From an uncultured Rhodospirillales bacterium (GTDB taxonomy: Bacteria > Pseudomonadota > Alphaproteobacteria > Acetobacterales > Acetobacteraceae): a DNA stretch of 53,784 nucleotides. Made by a program: the position numbers and the translations under genes. Shown piece by piece: positions 40,448 through 49,634 of the stretch. The DNA is taken from assembly GCA_903924855.1 (NCBI GenBank), contig CAIYCW010000066.1:1-53784 (forward strand). Reading direction: 5' to 3'. The notes under the pieces are model-generated. The model saw only the letters and a list, made by a program, of their open reading frames with translations, ran no database searches and was not told where the DNA came from. Numbering within the stretch: position 1 is the stretch's first letter; the number at the start of each line of letters is the position of its first letter.

Positions 40448-40900
40448 ATGACCAATCTGGTTCTGGAAATGCGGCCGGGCGATTTCATGATCGTCAACGG
40501 CGCGCCCATCCGCTTTCGCAGCAAGGCGCGGATCGAGCTTGCAGCCCATGCGCGGTTTCTGTTCGGCAAACAGATCATGGGCCCGGATGAGGCCAACACC
40601 CCGGCCCGGCGCATCTATTTCGCGCTGCAAACCGCCTATATCGGCGTCGAGCAGGAACGCCCCGCCGGGCTCGAACTCGCACGCCTGCGCATCGCCGAAT
40701 TCCAGGCCAGCACCACATCCCCCTTGGCCCGCGAAATCCTGGACCGCGCCTTGCAGGCCGCGGAGGAGGATGATTGCTACAAGGCGCTGAAACTGGTGCG
40801 CCGCATCATGCGCCACGAGGAAGCCGTGCTGGGAGAGGCGGCACCCAAGCTTTCCCCCATCCGCCAGCAGCCGGAATGGAACCTGCCGCAATCCTGCTAG
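40448..40900 (+). CDS. flbT: Flagellin translation regulator FlbT
   Basis: A 150-aa member of the FlbT family: LVLEMRPGDFMIVNGAPIRF near the N-terminus, FLFGKQIMGPDEANTPARRI and YFALQTAYIG in the middle, and a helical C-terminal part (LDRALQAAEEDDCYKALKLV). In Caulobacter FlbT binds the 5' leader of flagellin mRNA and destabilises it until the hook is complete; in other species it can activate. GGAAAAA precedes the ATG. No flaF or flagellin gene follows, which is unusual because flbT normally sits beside flaF. The gene ends four bases from the convergent binding-protein gene. Confidence 0.93.
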   Translation: MTNLVLEMRPGDFMIVNGAPIRFRSKARIELAAHARFLFGKQIMGPDEANTPARRIYFALQTAYIGVEQERPAGLELARLRIAEFQASTTSPLAREILDRALQAAEEDDCYKALKLVRRIMRHEEAVLGEAAPKLSPIRQQPEWNLPQSC

Positions 40901-40904
40901 ATAT

Positions 40905-41618
40905 CTATTTCGCCACGCCGGCAAAAATCCGCGCCGCCTCGTCCTTCCGCGCCACGCTCACCACCGCCGCAATCGGCGATATCCCGATCGCCCGGTCCAG
41001 CACCCGGCTTTGCAGATGGTTGATGCCGGTATCCGCCAGCATGTCCCCCAGCCCCGAGCGCTCCACCACCGTCGCATCGCAACGCCCGACATTGTATGCG
41101 TCGAGCATCTCCACCCCCTCGCGAAACGGCAGGCGGATCGGCCCCTGGCGGCGTCCCGCAAAATAGCTCTCAAGCGCCCGATTGGCCGGACTTCCGATCA
41201 TGAAACACACAATCTGCCCCGCCAAATCATCCGGCGTGCGGATGGCGGAGGCCGCCGGCACCAGCACCTGCACCGGGTCGGAAAACACCACAGGCCCGGT
41301 GATCACGCTCTGCGCCACGCCGCGCTCGGCCAGCAGATCGGCCGAGACGAAGGCCACATCCGCCGGCGGCAATGCGCCCCCGGTGTCCGGCTCCACCAGA
41401 ATCAACCGAATGCCGGCAGCCACCTCCCTGCCAAGGGCGGTGGCCAGTTGCTGGCACAGTGTCGTCGCCGATCCCGAGATCGTGCCATCCGCCGCCTGTG
41501 TCGCGAATCCGTCACGATCCTCGGCAACACAGGTGAACGGTGATGCCGCGTGCCCAGCCAAGGGCAAAAGCCACAGCAGGATGGCCAGGCGCCATCCTGC
41601 CGCTGAAAGAGCTGCCAT
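40905..41618 (-). CDS. Periplasmic solute-binding protein, amino-acid (AapJ-like) type
   Basis: A 237-aa secreted protein with a signal peptide (RLAILLWLLPLAGHA-AS). The two-lobe family-3 binding-protein pattern is seen in DVAFVSADLLAERG, VITGPVVFSDPVQVLVPAAS, IRTPDDLAGQIVCFMIGSPA and AYNVGRCDATVVERSGL, close to AapJ-type general amino-acid binders but shorter. No permease or ATPase lies nearby, so it is an orphan binding protein or a sensor module. It sits 2 bp past the phosphoesterase start side, transcribed toward flbT. Confidence 0.75.
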   Translation of the reverse strand: MAALSAAGWRLAILLWLLPLAGHAASPFTCVAEDRDGFATQAADGTISGSATTLCQQLATALGREVAAGIRLILVEPDTGGALPPADVAFVSADLLAERGVAQSVITGPVVFSDPVQVLVPAASAIRTPDDLAGQIVCFMIGSPANRALESYFAGRRQGPIRLPFREGVEMLDAYNVGRCDATVVERSGLGDMLADTGINHLQSRVLDRAIGISPIAAVVSVARKDEAARIFAGVAK

Positions 41619-41620
41619 CC

Positions 41621-43660
41621 TCAGTTATAGGCAGGCAGCGTTGCCGGCAGCGAATTGAAATGCTCCGGCAGCTTGCGGGTCATCGCAGCATCGGTCGGCG
41701 TCATGCCGATCGCCTGGCACCCCTTGCCATCGTAATGCGGCAGATGGCTCACCACCGCCTCATCGATCATCGCATAGCTCGCCGGCAGCATCGGCTTCTT
41801 GCCGGACAGACGATCCGGATCAAAGCCGGACAGCAGATCGTCGGTGGCCGGCGAATTGGTGTCGCGCGGGCCCAGATAGCTCTGCTTGAAGCCGTTCGGC
41901 CCGTTGAACTTCGGGTCCTGCCCCGAGATCAACGCCGCCTTCTCCTCCGGCAGGCTCGACAGCGCCGGCAGGTCATAGATCGCGTTCAGCGTCTCGATCA
42001 CCGCATTGTGGTCGCCTTCGGCATGCGACACCGCATGCACCCGCGCATAGGGCGAGATCAGGATCAGCGGAATGCGCACGCCGCGCGCCAGCGGCAGCCC
42101 ATCCGGCCCATAGGACAAAATCTGCGGGGCCACGTGGTCGTAGAACCCATCCGACTCGTCATAGGTGATGATGATCGCGGACTGTGCCCAGAGCTTCGGG
42201 TTGCCGGCCACCGCGTTGACCACGTGGGCCGCCATCGCCTCGCTGATCATGCCATCGGTGTAGCCCGGGTGATCATCATCGCCATGCTTGGTCTTGTTGA
42301 TGGCTGCGATATCAGCCTCGGTCAGCGCGCCCGGGAAATTGGCGTTCTGGATCGGCGGCTGCATCTTCTCCACGTTGGAGAAGCCGCCGCGGATATAGAA
42401 CACGCCGCCATCGCTTGGCAGCTTGTTGCCCTTCATGTCGTCCATGAAGTCGCTCATGCCGCGCATATTGCCGGCAAAGGCCGGGTTGTTCGCCACATAG
42501 CCGAAATATTGCGGCCCCTGATGGTGGCTCACATAGCCGACATGGCTGGCCACACCCGCCGCCTCATAGGCCTCATGGTCGAAGCCTTCCTGATACCAGC
42601 GCCAGTTCACCGGCTTGCCGCCGCGGCCGGTGATGAAGGGAATGTCCTTCTTCACATCCGCCAGATCGGTCTCCGCCATGGTGTCCTGCTTGACCATCTT
42701 GGCCAGGTCGCGCCCGGCAAAGGTCAGCGGCAGCGAGGCGAAGGTGGCGTTCTCGGCGATGTTCGCATCCGCATAGCTCTCGGACGGGCTGTCCGGCATC
42801 TTCTTCGGGGTGTTCGGGTCGAACTGCGACCCCCAGATCGGCTGCGGGTCGTTCACGAACGGTGCGAGCTGCAGATTGGCCTTATGGGTGCCGGCCTCCA
42901 CATGCACCGCATCGGTGCCGTGCTTCACCCACTGCGTCTCACCGGCCTGGCCCGCGATCATCGCAATCGCGTTGGGGGTGGAGGGCGTGTCCTCGGTGGC
43001 GAAGATGTTGTCGAACAGGGTGAAGCGCGAGGCGTAGTTCCAGAAGAACGGGATGGTGTCGCAGTCGATATGGCTCATCACCAGATTGGCGAATTGCTGC
43101 CCCGCCTTGTCGGACGCCGCATTGCCCGGCTTCGCCACGCGGTCGTAATCGGCCTGCGCGAACTGATCCATCTGCGGCGTGCCGTTAACCACATGCAGCT
43201 TCTTGGCAAGGCCGGTGTGGCTGTGATCCACGCTGTCCCGGAACGAGGCATTTTCGGACGGGCCCATGCGGAACGCCGTCACCTCATGGCTTTGGCCGGC
43301 CAGTTCCTTGTAGGACTGCACCAGACCCGGCGTATGCGCCGCATCGCGCGGGCCCTTGGCATCGGCGTAGAGCCCGTTGGCGCCCGGGAAGGTGCCGTAT
43401 TCGTTGTCGAACGAGTGGTTCTCGTTGAACACCACGAACACGTATTTCACCTTCTGGCGCAGCTCACGGATCAGCTGCTCCCGCGCCACTTTCGGGCTTT
43501 TGGCCGGATCGTTGAAGAACGGGATGATGGCCGGGCCCGGATTGGGCTGCGCGGTGACCATGGGCGTTGCGGATTGTGCGGCGGCCATCGTGGCCAGGAT
43601 CGGGTTGCTGGTGATGGCGGTGGCCAGCATCAGCCCAAGCGCGCGTTTCATCATCGCCAT
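41621..43660 (-). CDS. Secreted phosphoesterase (phospholipase C / acid phosphatase AcpA type)
   Basis: A 679-aa exported enzyme. The signal peptide is MAMMKRALGLMLATAITSNP-type, ending near ATMAAA-QS. The active-site block is YVFVVFNENHSFDNEYGTFP, where ENHSFD carries metal ligands and the nucleophile region as in the PLC/AcpA family. Other family elements are SHIDCDTIPFFWNYA and YDESDGFYDHVAPQ, then SPYARVHAVSHAEGDH. It should cleave phosphate mono- or diesters in the periplasm or outside. GGGGAGA lies before the ATG at 43660. It is upstream of the orphan binding protein on the same strand. Confidence 0.88.
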   Translation of the reverse strand: MAMMKRALGLMLATAITSNPILATMAAAQSATPMVTAQPNPGPAIIPFFNDPAKSPKVAREQLIRELRQKVKYVFVVFNENHSFDNEYGTFPGANGLYADAKGPRDAAHTPGLVQSYKELAGQSHEVTAFRMGPSENASFRDSVDHSHTGLAKKLHVVNGTPQMDQFAQADYDRVAKPGNAASDKAGQQFANLVMSHIDCDTIPFFWNYASRFTLFDNIFATEDTPSTPNAIAMIAGQAGETQWVKHGTDAVHVEAGTHKANLQLAPFVNDPQPIWGSQFDPNTPKKMPDSPSESYADANIAENATFASLPLTFAGRDLAKMVKQDTMAETDLADVKKDIPFITGRGGKPVNWRWYQEGFDHEAYEAAGVASHVGYVSHHQGPQYFGYVANNPAFAGNMRGMSDFMDDMKGNKLPSDGGVFYIRGGFSNVEKMQPPIQNANFPGALTEADIAAINKTKHGDDDHPGYTDGMISEAMAAHVVNAVAGNPKLWAQSAIIITYDESDGFYDHVAPQILSYGPDGLPLARGVRIPLILISPYARVHAVSHAEGDHNAVIETLNAIYDLPALSSLPEEKAALISGQDPKFNGPNGFKQSYLGPRDTNSPATDDLLSGFDPDRLSGKKPMLPASYAMIDEAVVSHLPHYDGKGCQAIGMTPTDAAMTRKLPEHFNSLPATLPAYN

Positions 43661-43767
43661 GGCGATTGTCTCCCCTTCAAACGGTTGCGGCAATCTGCCC
43701 CCTCCTTCTTATATGGAGCGTGACGGTTTTTTGAAAAGAAACAGGCGGTTGGGATGATGCGCCCGGC

Positions 43768-44232
43768 TCAGAGCCAGCGCCTGACACGCAGCCGGTACGC
43801 CGCATACTCGGCCCCGAACCGGGCCTGCAGGGCGCGTTCCTCCGGCACGATCTGGAAGCGGTCGATGAATGCTGCAAACACCATCGGCCCAAGTGCCGCA
43901 ACAGCTGTCCCCAGCCAGCAAGCCCAGGCACACAGCAACAACGTCAGCGCCACATACATCGGATTGCGTGTCACCCGGTAAATGCCGCCAACCACCAGGC
44001 TCGAAGCCTGGGTGATCGCCACCGGATTGATCGTGGTCTTGGCGCGGATGAAGGCACGGATGGCCGGAAAGCCGAACAACCCAGCCGCCAGGAAACAAAG
44101 TGCCGCCAACCCTGTGCGATATGCCTCGGGCAGTGCCCCCGTCGGCCCGATCCGCGCCCCGACAGCCATGAGCCCAGCCAACACCATCACGAGGATCGGC
44201 GGCGGCAGTCTGTTTTCAAGGGTGGACAGCAT
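43768..44232 (-). CDS. Isoprenylcysteine/phospholipid methyltransferase-like membrane protein
   Basis: A 154-aa protein with about four membrane helices. The C-terminal half carries the ICMT/PEMT-family SAM-binding signature: GIYRVTRNPMYVALTLLLC, then IVPEERALQARFGAEYAAY and RVRRW. It should transfer a methyl group to a lipid or thiol at the membrane. The ATG at 44232 is used; a longer frame upstream overlaps the divergent TetR gene and is unlikely. It is divergent from the TetR regulator, a common sign of local control. Confidence 0.82.
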   Translation of the reverse strand: MLSTLENRLPPPILVMVLAGLMAVGARIGPTGALPEAYRTGLAALCFLAAGLFGFPAIRAFIRAKTTINPVAITQASSLVVGGIYRVTRNPMYVALTLLLCAWACWLGTAVAALGPMVFAAFIDRFQIVPEERALQARFGAEYAAYRLRVRRWL

Positions 44233-44336
44233 CGGACAAGACCTCAGTTTGGATGTTGATTGACCGCTATATGGATGATGGTTATCCTCCAAGTCGTCAA
44301 GTGAATTGTGTTCAGTCAAACGCTGTGGTGAGTCCG

Positions 44337-44903
44337 ATGAGAATGTCGCAGGAGGAGAAGGCCCGCAGCCACGGCCGGATTGTGGACAGTGCGGCGCGTC
44401 TGGCCCGCAGGGCCGGGCTGGATGGGGCGAGTGTGGCGGATGTGATGCGCGAGGCCGGCCTGACCCATGGCGGCTTCTACAAGCACTTCCCCGCCAAGGA
44501 GGACATGCTGGCCGCCGCCCTCGATCATGCCTTCGACGAGACGGCCCAGCGCCTCGGCGCGGATCTCGTCCCACCGGAAGCCGCCGCCCGCGCTGCCGCG
44601 TTTCAGGCCTTCTATTTGTCCGACCTGCATATCGGAACACCGGAGCATGGCTGCCCGATCGCGGCCCTGGGCACTGACATCGCCCGCGCCGGCCCCATGC
44701 TCAAGACAAGGTTCGGGGCAGGCGTGCGCCGCATCATCGCCTTGCTCGCAAAGGGTGGCGCCGGCGCAGAACAAGCCCGCCAGGCGCGCGCAGCCCGCTC
44801 GCTTGCGATGATGGTGGGCGCTGCCGTGATCGCCCGGGCCAGCGACCCCGAAACGGCAGCCCAAATCCTTGCGGCCTGCCGACCGCAAACCAAACACCCG
44901 TAG
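44337..44903 (+). CDS. TetR-family transcriptional regulator
   Basis: A 188-aa repressor-type protein. The N-terminal helix-turn-helix is clear: GRIVDSAARLARRAGLDGAS, VADVMREAGLTHGGFYKHFP and AKEDMLAAALDHAFD. The C-terminal ligand domain is GC-biased and matches the TetR_C_33-like group seen near methyltransferase genes. Two close ATGs (44337 and 44343) are possible; 44337 has GGTGAG upstream. The divergent methyltransferase gene is the best guess for a target. Confidence 0.88.
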   Translation: MRMSQEEKARSHGRIVDSAARLARRAGLDGASVADVMREAGLTHGGFYKHFPAKEDMLAAALDHAFDETAQRLGADLVPPEAAARAAAFQAFYLSDLHIGTPEHGCPIAALGTDIARAGPMLKTRFGAGVRRIIALLAKGGAGAEQARQARAARSLAMMVGAAVIARASDPETAAQILAACRPQTKHP

Positions 44904-44951
44904 CGCGGGTCCACGACTCGCCTCACGCCCACCCCGATGCAAGACCGCTCG

Positions 44952-47015
44952 CTACAACAGCTGTCCCTGCAACTGCACATCGGGAGGCGAAGGAACCTGA
45001 ACCGGTGGCGCTTCCAACTCAGCCACCCCGCAGGCCATCAGAAAATCAGCGACCGCATCCAACTCCGCGGTCAGCCGGGTCCGGTCCGCATCATCGCCAC
45101 GCGGTACCCAGATCACCGTCTCATACCGCGCCCGGGTGAGCAGAACGCGATAGGTGTTGAGCCGGTTTGACACCGCCTCCGGCGTTCGCCGCAGCTGCCA
45201 TTTGGTGCCGGAGAACTCCCGCACCCGCCAGCCATCACCGCCAGATGCGCGCAGCAGATCACCGCCCCAGCACAACCCAACCACATCAAGCTCCAGCCCC
45301 TGACAAGAGAATTCCGTGGCCACCTGTTCCAAAGCATCGGACGCGCGCACGTCCTCCGGCCAGCGATCCAGGAACCAATGCGCAACGGCTCCCGCATCCA
45401 TGTGTGGCAGTTCCACACCAAGCCCATCCGCACGCAGCCGCTTGGCGCCGGAACTCCCCACCAGCCCGGCACGTCGCAGGCCACGCGCGGTGTGCCGCAA
45501 ATGCAGCCGCATATGGTCCAGATCGCGCGTCAAGCGAAAGGGCAGGGGGAAGTGCTCCGCCGCAATCGCCCGCGCCGCCGGCAGATCTGACTCAATCACG
45601 GCGTTCACCCAGTCCGCCGCCGCCGAACTGCCCAGGTTTCGCACTGAAACGTTCAAATGAAGGGCTGGTTCGATCCGCATGCCTGGCAGAGCAGGCAAAG
45701 CTTGGCGTCGGTCGGTCGCCTGCAGCGCTTGTGGAGAGGCCAGAACGTGCCAGTCGGGGCGCCTGGCAAGGGCCGCTCCCCATTCCGCTAGCCCGCCCTC
45801 CCCATCATGGATCTCCTGCCCATTGCCGATCAGCGCCACGAGAACCGCCCAATCCTCGTGCCGCGCCATGATGTCGAGCAGATGGCCCGGCTCTGAATCG
45901 GTCAACCGCACCGGGCGATCGGCACTTTTGCGCACGGCGTGATCCAGATCCCAAACGCGCTGCGCCTCATCAATCACCGCAACATGCTCGGCCGCCTGTT
46001 TCTGCGGGTTGGCCACGTATTCGTCGCGAAACAACGGCAAAGCCGCGATCCGCGACTTGGTGGACTGCCGCGCCGAGCGCAGCGATCCGCGCCCACCATC
46101 GGCCGTGCTGCGGGCCAGCGCTTCACGCAGCACGTGCACCAGCGTTGGATTGCCGGTGAGAAATGTGGCGCCCGCGGCCTTCTCCGCGCCGAACACCACA
46201 TTGAGCCCACAGAGCGTCTTGCCAGCGCCCGGAATACCGGTGACGAACAGGCAAATCTTTCGCCCCTCGCTCTGCGCCGTCCGCACGGCATGCAGGATGG
46301 CGTCCGACGTGGCCGCCAGGTTGATCGCATCTGCCCGCGCCGCGCGGATATCCGCCACATCGTGATGCGTATAAAGGCGGCAGGCCGCGTCAATGATGCC
46401 GGGTACGGGGCAATAGTCGGCTTGTTCCCAAGCCAGGGGGTCCAATGGGCTCGCGGGCGGTGGCATCCGCGATACCAGATCCAACAAGACGGAACCCAAC
46501 GTCTTGGCGGAGGCATCACGAACCTGCGCCACGCCACTCGGCAGCAAAAGGTCCGAAGCCTGCCCGCCCGGGCCTGCGTGTTCGCTGATCAGGATCGGCA
46601 CAATCGGATGCGCCCGGCTGGCGGCATGAAAATCACGCAGATCAAGGCCGTAATCCTCCACCTGCCGGCGATCGGCTGCTGTGAAACTGTCCGCCCCGAC
46701 CTTGAATTCCAAAACAAAAATCGCGGATGGCAGCAACAGCACCGCATCGAGCCGTTTGCCCAACCTCCGGATCGGATATTCCAGAATCAGATGTCCATGC
46801 TGAGCGATCGGCAGCGGTTCCAAAGCATCACGCAGCATGGCGATGCTGCGCTCCCACGCGCGCAGCTGGGCCTGCTCATTGGTCCGAAACCGGCGGGCCT
46901 GATAAAGGCTCAAAATCTGCAGCAGCTCTTGCGGGTCGCGAGACAGAAAATCCGCAACAGAGGCTGAGTAAGCGCTGTCTGACAAGCGATGCCACCTTGT
47001 ACCATTCGACAACAC
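44952..47015 (-). CDS. PD-(D/E)xK nuclease / SF1 helicase fusion (DUF2075 type)
   Basis: A 687-aa protein with two parts. The N-terminal part has a PD-(D/E)xK-like nuclease core: E79, D90 in GKRLDAVLL, E103 and K105 in FVLEFKVG, and Q118-D121-Y122 in RRQVEDYG. The second part is an SF1 helicase with Walker A GIPGAGKT (~260-267), Walker B VAVIDEAQRVWD (D349-E350) and the SF1 motif VI-like NTYRVLLTRARYETVIWVP near the C-terminus; DUF2075 covers this region. It should bind and move on or cut nucleic acid using ATP. Nothing nearby looks like a partner. Similar nuclease-helicase fusions occur in defence loci, but the assignment is inference. It starts at 47015 with no upstream gene within 40 bp. 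Confidence 0.82.
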   Translation of the reverse strand: MLSNGTRWHRLSDSAYSASVADFLSRDPQELLQILSLYQARRFRTNEQAQLRAWERSIAMLRDALEPLPIAQHGHLILEYPIRRLGKRLDAVLLLPSAIFVLEFKVGADSFTAADRRQVEDYGLDLRDFHAASRAHPIVPILISEHAGPGGQASDLLLPSGVAQVRDASAKTLGSVLLDLVSRMPPPASPLDPLAWEQADYCPVPGIIDAACRLYTHHDVADIRAARADAINLAATSDAILHAVRTAQSEGRKICLFVTGIPGAGKTLCGLNVVFGAEKAAGATFLTGNPTLVHVLREALARSTADGGRGSLRSARQSTKSRIAALPLFRDEYVANPQKQAAEHVAVIDEAQRVWDLDHAVRKSADRPVRLTDSEPGHLLDIMARHEDWAVLVALIGNGQEIHDGEGGLAEWGAALARRPDWHVLASPQALQATDRRQALPALPGMRIEPALHLNVSVRNLGSSAAADWVNAVIESDLPAARAIAAEHFPLPFRLTRDLDHMRLHLRHTARGLRRAGLVGSSGAKRLRADGLGVELPHMDAGAVAHWFLDRWPEDVRASDALEQVATEFSCQGLELDVVGLCWGGDLLRASGGDGWRVREFSGTKWQLRRTPEAVSNRLNTYRVLLTRARYETVIWVPRGDDADRTRLTAELDAVADFLMACGVAELEAPPVQVPSPPDVQLQGQLL

Positions 47016-47055
47016 TCAAGTCGTCAGCTCACAAGTCCGCAACACACAAGACGCG

Positions 47056-47880
47056 TTACATCGTAAGTTTCGCGTCCGTCACCTCCTGCGTCTCCACCTC
47101 AAACCGCACCAGTTGGTTCACGCCAAACGCCGTGCTCAACGCCACGTCCGTGGCATCGCGTCCGCGCGCCATCAGAATGCGCCCGATGCGCGGGGTGTTG
47201 TTGCGTGCGTCGAAGCAATGCCAGGTCCCGCCCAGATAGGCCTCGAACCAGCCGGCGAAATCCATCGGGCCGGGCGGCGGCACCACGCCCATGTCGCCCA
47301 GATAGCCGGTGCAATAGCGCGCCGGGATGTTCAGGCAGCGGCACAACGCCACCGCCAGATGGGCGTAATCCCGGCACACGCCGCGCCGCTCGTTATAGGC
47401 CTCGAACGCGGTGCGGGTCGGCCGCGCATCGGCATAGGCGAAGGCGATGTGGTTGTGCACGAAGTCGCACACCGCCTGCACGCGGGCACTGCCAAGCGGT
47501 GTGTGGCCGAAATGCTGCCAGGCAATGTCCATCAGCAGATCGGTCTCGCAATACCGGCTGCCCAGCAGATAGACCAGCACGTCCTCCGGCAGTTCGGGCA
47601 CCAGGTGCTGATAGGCCTGAACCGGGGCGGCCTCGAACAGCCCGCTGTCGCGGATCACGCCCTGCGCCTGGATGCGAAACAGCCCGGCCGGCGCCACCAG
47701 CCGGGTGCACCAATTGCCGAACCCGTCATAATAGGCGGAGGTGGGAACCTGGGGCCAGGTGGTCATGCGGTCCGGCACCACCAGATCGCCGGCGCGCGAG
47801 GCATGCACGTTCAATGTCAGCAGCATGGGGGAGGGCTGCGCGAACTCATAGGTGATGTCGTAGCCAAAACGGATCAACAT
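47056..47880 (-). CDS. Transglutaminase-like cysteine protease-fold protein
   Basis: A 274-aa protein with the bacterial transglutaminase-like N-terminal domain (IRFGYDITYEFAQPSPMLLT) and the core domain with a Cys-His-Asp triad: C in RRGVCRDYAHLAVALC (~172), H in GTWHCFDARNN and the D of the same segment. Members are often encoded beside RidA, GNAT or circularly-permuted ATP-grasp genes and may act on peptides or isopeptide bonds. The ATG at 47880 follows GAGG. It heads a minus-strand run of stand-alone genes. Confidence 0.85.
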   Translation of the reverse strand: MLIRFGYDITYEFAQPSPMLLTLNVHASRAGDLVVPDRMTTWPQVPTSAYYDGFGNWCTRLVAPAGLFRIQAQGVIRDSGLFEAAPVQAYQHLVPELPEDVLVYLLGSRYCETDLLMDIAWQHFGHTPLGSARVQAVCDFVHNHIAFAYADARPTRTAFEAYNERRGVCRDYAHLAVALCRCLNIPARYCTGYLGDMGVVPPPGPMDFAGWFEAYLGGTWHCFDARNNTPRIGRILMARGRDATDVALSTAFGVNQLVRFEVETQEVTDAKLTM

Positions 47881-47982
47881 GCCGGGCCTCGTGCCGATGC
47901 AGGACAACCCGTCAATGCCCCCGAAAATCAGAGTGCGGGGCGTGCCGGCGGACCATGCGCCGTTGTGGCGGCAAAGTCCCGT

Positions 47983-49134
47983 CTATTCGGCCTCGCCGTC
48001 GCGCCGGAACGGGCTGAGCGTCGCCAGCTCGACAATCTCCGCCCGCCGCGCCGCGCGCTCCTGCTCGAGGAATTCGCCCACCGCATCGCGCAGCCCGGTG
48101 TGGCGGATGAAATGCGCGGAATAGGTCTCGGTCGGCAGATAGCCGCGCTGGATCTTGTGCTCGCCCTGGGCACCGGCCTCCACGCGGGCGAGTTTGTGTT
48201 CGATGGCAAAATCGATCGCGCGGTAATAGCACAGCTCGAAATGCAGAAACGGATAATCCCGATCGCAGCCCCAGTTGCGGCCGAACAGCGTGTCCGTCCC
48301 CATCAGGTTCAACGCGCCGGCCACGGGCTGGCCTGCGTCAAACGCCATCATCAGCACCACATGATCGCCCAGGCGTTCGCCGAGCAGGGGAAAGAACTCC
48401 GGCGTGAGATAGGCGCTGCCCCATTTGCGATCGACGGTGGAGAGGTAGAAGCGGTGAAACGCGGCCCAGTGCGCGCGGGTGATCTCTGGCCCGCGCAGGG
48501 CGCGAAACTCCAGCCCGCAGGCATTGGCATCGCGCCGCTCGCGCCGCAGCGCCTTGCGCTTGCGCGAGGACAGCGCGCCCAGGAAATCGTCAAACCCGCC
48601 ATAGCAGCGGTTGGACCAGTGATACTGCACGCCCAGGCGCTGCAGCCAGCCAGCCTCGCCCAGCGCGTCCCATTCGGCGCGTTCGCAGAACGTCACATGC
48701 ACGGAGGACAGGCCAAGCTGATCGCAGCCCTGTGCCAGGGCGGCACCCAGTGCCTCCACGCCGATGCCGGCACCGGGCCGCACCAGCAGCCGCGGTCCGG
48801 TCACCGGGCTGAACGGGGAGGCCACCTGCAGCTTCGGGTAATAGCGCCCGCCGGCGCGCTCGAACGCGTTGGCCCAGGCATGGTCGAACACATATTCGCC
48901 GTAGCTGTGCGATTTTGCATACATCGGCGCGCACGCCACCACCCGTCCGCCGGCCTCGCGCAGCACCGCATGCTGCGGCAGCCACCCGGTGCGCGGGCCG
49001 GCCGAGCCCGACTCCTCGACGCAGGACAGAAAGGCGTGGCTGACAAACGGATTGTCCGGCCCCGCGCAGGCATCCCAGTCAACAGCCGAGATCTCGGCGA
49101 TATGGCGATGCAGCGTGAGGGTCAGTTCATCCAT
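47983..49134 (-). CDS. FemAB-like GNAT acyltransferase (peptidoglycan-type)
   Basis: A 383-aa protein of the FemAB_like (PF04339, formerly DUF482) family. Recognisable blocks are DNPFVSHAFLSCVEES, LRREAGG/VVACAPMYAKSHSYGE, DYFLGALSSRKRKALRRERR-type basic stretch and GDHVVLMMAFDAGQPVAGAL, then GAQGEHKIQRGYLPTETYSA near the C-terminus. It is thought to aminoacylate a peptidoglycan- or lipid-linked substrate. It starts 26 bp after the RidA stop, on the same strand, so the two may be co-transcribed. Confidence 0.85.
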   Translation of the reverse strand: MDELTLTLHRHIAEISAVDWDACAGPDNPFVSHAFLSCVEESGSAGPRTGWLPQHAVLREAGGRVVACAPMYAKSHSYGEYVFDHAWANAFERAGGRYYPKLQVASPFSPVTGPRLLVRPGAGIGVEALGAALAQGCDQLGLSSVHVTFCERAEWDALGEAGWLQRLGVQYHWSNRCYGGFDDFLGALSSRKRKALRRERRDANACGLEFRALRGPEITRAHWAAFHRFYLSTVDRKWGSAYLTPEFFPLLGERLGDHVVLMMAFDAGQPVAGALNLMGTDTLFGRNWGCDRDYPFLHFELCYYRAIDFAIEHKLARVEAGAQGEHKIQRGYLPTETYSAHFIRHTGLRDAVGEFLEQERAARRAEIVELATLSPFRRDGEAE

Positions 49135-49160
49135 GTCCGCAATGTAGGCGGGCGATCCGG

Positions 49161-49625
49161 TCAGGCAATCCGGAACATGCCCTCAACCTCGACCGCGGCA
49201 TCGAATGGCAGAGACGGCACGCCGATCGTGGTGCGGGCGTGGCGGCCGGCATCGTCGAACACCGCAACCATCAGGTCGGACGCGCCGTTCATGATGGTGG
49301 CGTGCTGGGTGAACTCGGCGGTGGCGGCCATGAAGCCGCCGAGGCGGATCACCTGCGTCACCCGGTCCAGATTGCCGCCACAGGCAACCTTCAACTGGGC
49401 CAGCACGTTGATCGCGCAAAGCTGCGCCGCCTGGGCGCCGATCTCGTTGGGCACTGCATCGCCGAGCTTGCCGGTATAGGCCACCTTGCCGTCGCGCATC
49501 GGGATCTGGCCCGAGATCACCACCAGATCGCCGGTGATCACGAAGGGCACATAATTGGCAACCGGCGTGGTCGGCGTGGGCAGCGTGATCCCAAGCTCGG
49601 CCAGACGCGCATCGATACGACCCAT
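49161..49625 (-). CDS. RidA-family enamine/imine deaminase
   Basis: A 154-aa member of the YjgF/RidA superfamily: YVPFVITGDLVVISGQIPMR, KLGDAVPNEIGAQAAQLCAI and NLDRVTQVIRLGGFMAAT. The C-terminal RTTIGVPSLPFDAAVEVEG keeps the V-E-V-E end but lacks the arginine of canonical RidA near position 105 in a clear form, so the reaction may differ. Such proteins clear reactive enamines from PLP enzymes such as those in this window. ATG at 49625 is preferred over a GTG three bases upstream. Confidence 0.88.
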   Translation of the reverse strand: MGRIDARLAELGITLPTPTTPVANYVPFVITGDLVVISGQIPMRDGKVAYTGKLGDAVPNEIGAQAAQLCAINVLAQLKVACGGNLDRVTQVIRLGGFMAATAEFTQHATIMNGASDLMVAVFDDAGRHARTTIGVPSLPFDAAVEVEGMFRIA

Positions 49626-49634
49626 CACACTCTC

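Noticed and set aside
41540..43723. 727-codon open frame antisense to the phosphoesterase
   Set aside because: The opposite strand has a signal peptide and catalytic motifs; this one has neither.
44233..44336. Operator for the TetR protein in the divergent region
   Set aside because: Only short, imperfect repeats such as AAGTCGTCAAG are seen; none is a convincing palindrome.
47113..49479. 788-codon open frame antisense to transglutaminase and acyltransferase genes
   Set aside because: Spans two real genes on the other strand and shows no domain.
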